Below, piece after piece: positions 4,274-5,084 of a DNA stretch of 5,084 bases (its first letter is position 1; each line of letters begins with the position of its first letter). The stretch lies in assembly GCA_028679495.1 (NCBI GenBank), contig JAJRBK010000088.1, positions 1-5,084 of the forward strand, in the 5' to 3' direction. The position numbers and the translations under genes are program-made. The notes under the pieces were generated by a model. The model had not been told where the DNA came from. It made no database searches and saw only the letters and a list, made by a program, of their open reading frames with translations. Origin of the DNA: Methanobacteriota archaeon. Its GTDB lineage: Archaea; Halobacteriota; Bog-38; Methanoflorentales; Methanoflorentaceae.

Positions 4274-5084
4274 TATTCATAATAGATCATCTGCACATGT
4301 GTATCGCCGCGGGCGGTCTGCATTCCGACGTTGGAAGTGTGCAAAAGCGTTGCGCCCGAAGGCAGTTGGACTGAGGTATAGAACGTATACGCATCAATCC
4401 CCGCTTGTTTGTGTATGTCGAGGTCGTAACGTAGGCCAACAGCGTCGTTGTGAATCGCGTGTGGTATTGTGTAGTGGTATGTCACGGTTCCTGTGCTATG
4501 GGGCGTGACCTGCAACTGGCTTGTGAGGGCGGTCATTTCTGTACTATGAGTCTCACCGGGTCCGATAAACTTTAGGCTCTCGTAGCTTGTATTCACCAAC
4601 TCAGCCCCAGCTGGAATGAGGGCCGTTGTGAACACAGTGTAGTTCCACCAGTTGTTGTTAACGTACTGCACCGTTAAGTTTGATAAAGACGAGCCATCGG
4701 AGCGGAGCTCGATGTGATAGGACATCATCCGGTTGATACCTTGATCCGCCTTGCCCGCACCCAAGTTATAGTCAATCACGTCAACGAAATCCCCTGACGA
4801 TTGCCCCCGCGCTCCACTGAAAGGGAGCGTAAGGAAATCACTAGGCATGTATAATTGGAGGTGTTTTTCGCTTCCCATCTGCTTCATCACGCGCACAAAA
4901 TCAACTTTCTGTGGGATGCTTGCATGGTGTATAGTATTGAGAAGCTCTGTTAGAAGCGCTGATATAAAAGCGGTCACCTCAGCCTTTGACGCTACTGAGT
5001 GAGCGTACATCTGATTGGCGAGATTTCTGCTCGTTATGACCTGACCTGATACGACGAGAGGTCCTGTTATACGGAGCATAGCCT
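4273..5084 (-). CDS. DUF4012 domain-containing protein, C-terminal part (5' end off window)
   Basis: The minus-strand frame is open from the right edge to TAG 4275-4273. The first ATG (5079-5077) is not a true start: the codon before it is open, and the sequence enters in mid-domain. Numbering from that Met, LRITGPLVVSGQVITSRNL (2-20) matches the DUF4012 'LLxLTGPVxVxG...ITxxN' segment. MGSEKHLQLYMPS (68-80), then GDFVDVIDYNLGAGKAD (96-112), match its 'EKHxxLYF' and 'GDxxxVxDxNxGxxKAD' core. YHIEL...LSNLTVQYVNNN (121-143) is the usual strand after it. The remainder is beta-rich: YTVFTTALIPAGAELV (147-162), and YDLDIHKQAG then VQLPSGATLL (218-246), the typical C-terminal 'KQxG...xLPxG' region. 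Full-length members carry an N-terminal membrane anchor and are often near polysaccharide genes; biochemical function is unknown to me. Three sequons (N134, N146, N163) fit an external location. It heads the transcription unit with the DUF4352-like gene. Confidence 0.87.
   Translation of the reverse strand, partial: AMLRITGPLVVSGQVITSRNLANQMYAHSVASKAEVTAFISALLTELLNTIHHASIPQKVDFVRVMKQMGSEKHLQLYMPSDFLTLPFSGARGQSSGDFVDVIDYNLGAGKADQGINRMMSYHIELRSDGSSLSNLTVQYVNNNWWNYTVFTTALIPAGAELVNTSYESLKFIGPGETHSTEMTALTSQLQVTPHSTGTVTYHYTIPHAIHNDAVGLRYDLDIHKQAGIDAYTFYTSVQLPSGATLLHTSNVGMQTARGDTHVQMIYYE

Noticed and set aside
5077..5079. ATG at 5079 as the start of a complete 268-residue protein
   Set aside because: The frame stays open to the window edge, and the sequence from this Met begins in the middle of the DUF4012 domain without a signal or anchor, so the gene is truncated by the window.

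Overview
This window looks like a piece of a surface-glycan (exopolysaccharide, S-layer glycan or glycoprotein) locus, most probably from an archaeon of the methanogen-type Euryarchaeota/Halobacteriota. Three things point there. The left gene has the pattern of the largely archaeal DUF2206 membrane family. The flippase resembles the 'MxLYRDFxKGVGL...' flippases that I associate with methanogen genomes. The main genes mostly lack strong Shine-Dalgarno sites. The taxonomic call is inference from recalled family patterns; base composition is moderate and gives no further help.

Layout from left to right: (1) 1-1480, minus strand: the N-terminal 493 residues of a large polytopic DUF2206 protein whose C-terminus lies off the left edge; (2) 1481-2139: an unusually long divergent intergenic region with no convincing large gene, but with several inverted repeats, a cluster of GATGCT/AGCATC hexamers, candidate archaeal TATA boxes and one small minus-strand ORF with a strong ribosome-binding site; (3) 2140-3597, plus strand: a complete 485-residue MOP/PST-type oligosaccharide flippase, for which I move the start to an internal ATG; (4) 3598-3675: a 78-base convergent gap with two overlapping, mutually exclusive stem-loops; (5) 3676-4260, minus strand: a 194-residue secreted or membrane-anchored DUF4352-like (Ig-fold) protein; (6) 4273-5084, minus strand: the C-terminal ~270 residues of a DUF4012 protein whose N-terminus lies off the right edge. 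Genes 5 and 6 are 12 bases apart and form one transcription unit, read DUF4012 then DUF4352.

Working model (inference): the flippase moves lipid-linked glycan units across the membrane. The DUF2206 protein, which has GT-C-like features, may transfer or polymerise sugars on the outer face. The DUF4012/DUF4352 pair may be an extracytoplasmic assembly or anchoring module for the same glycan. The most novel parts are the two DUF families of unknown biochemical function placed beside a flippase and the structured divergent control region. I see no CRISPR array, insertion sequence, tRNA or rRNA.
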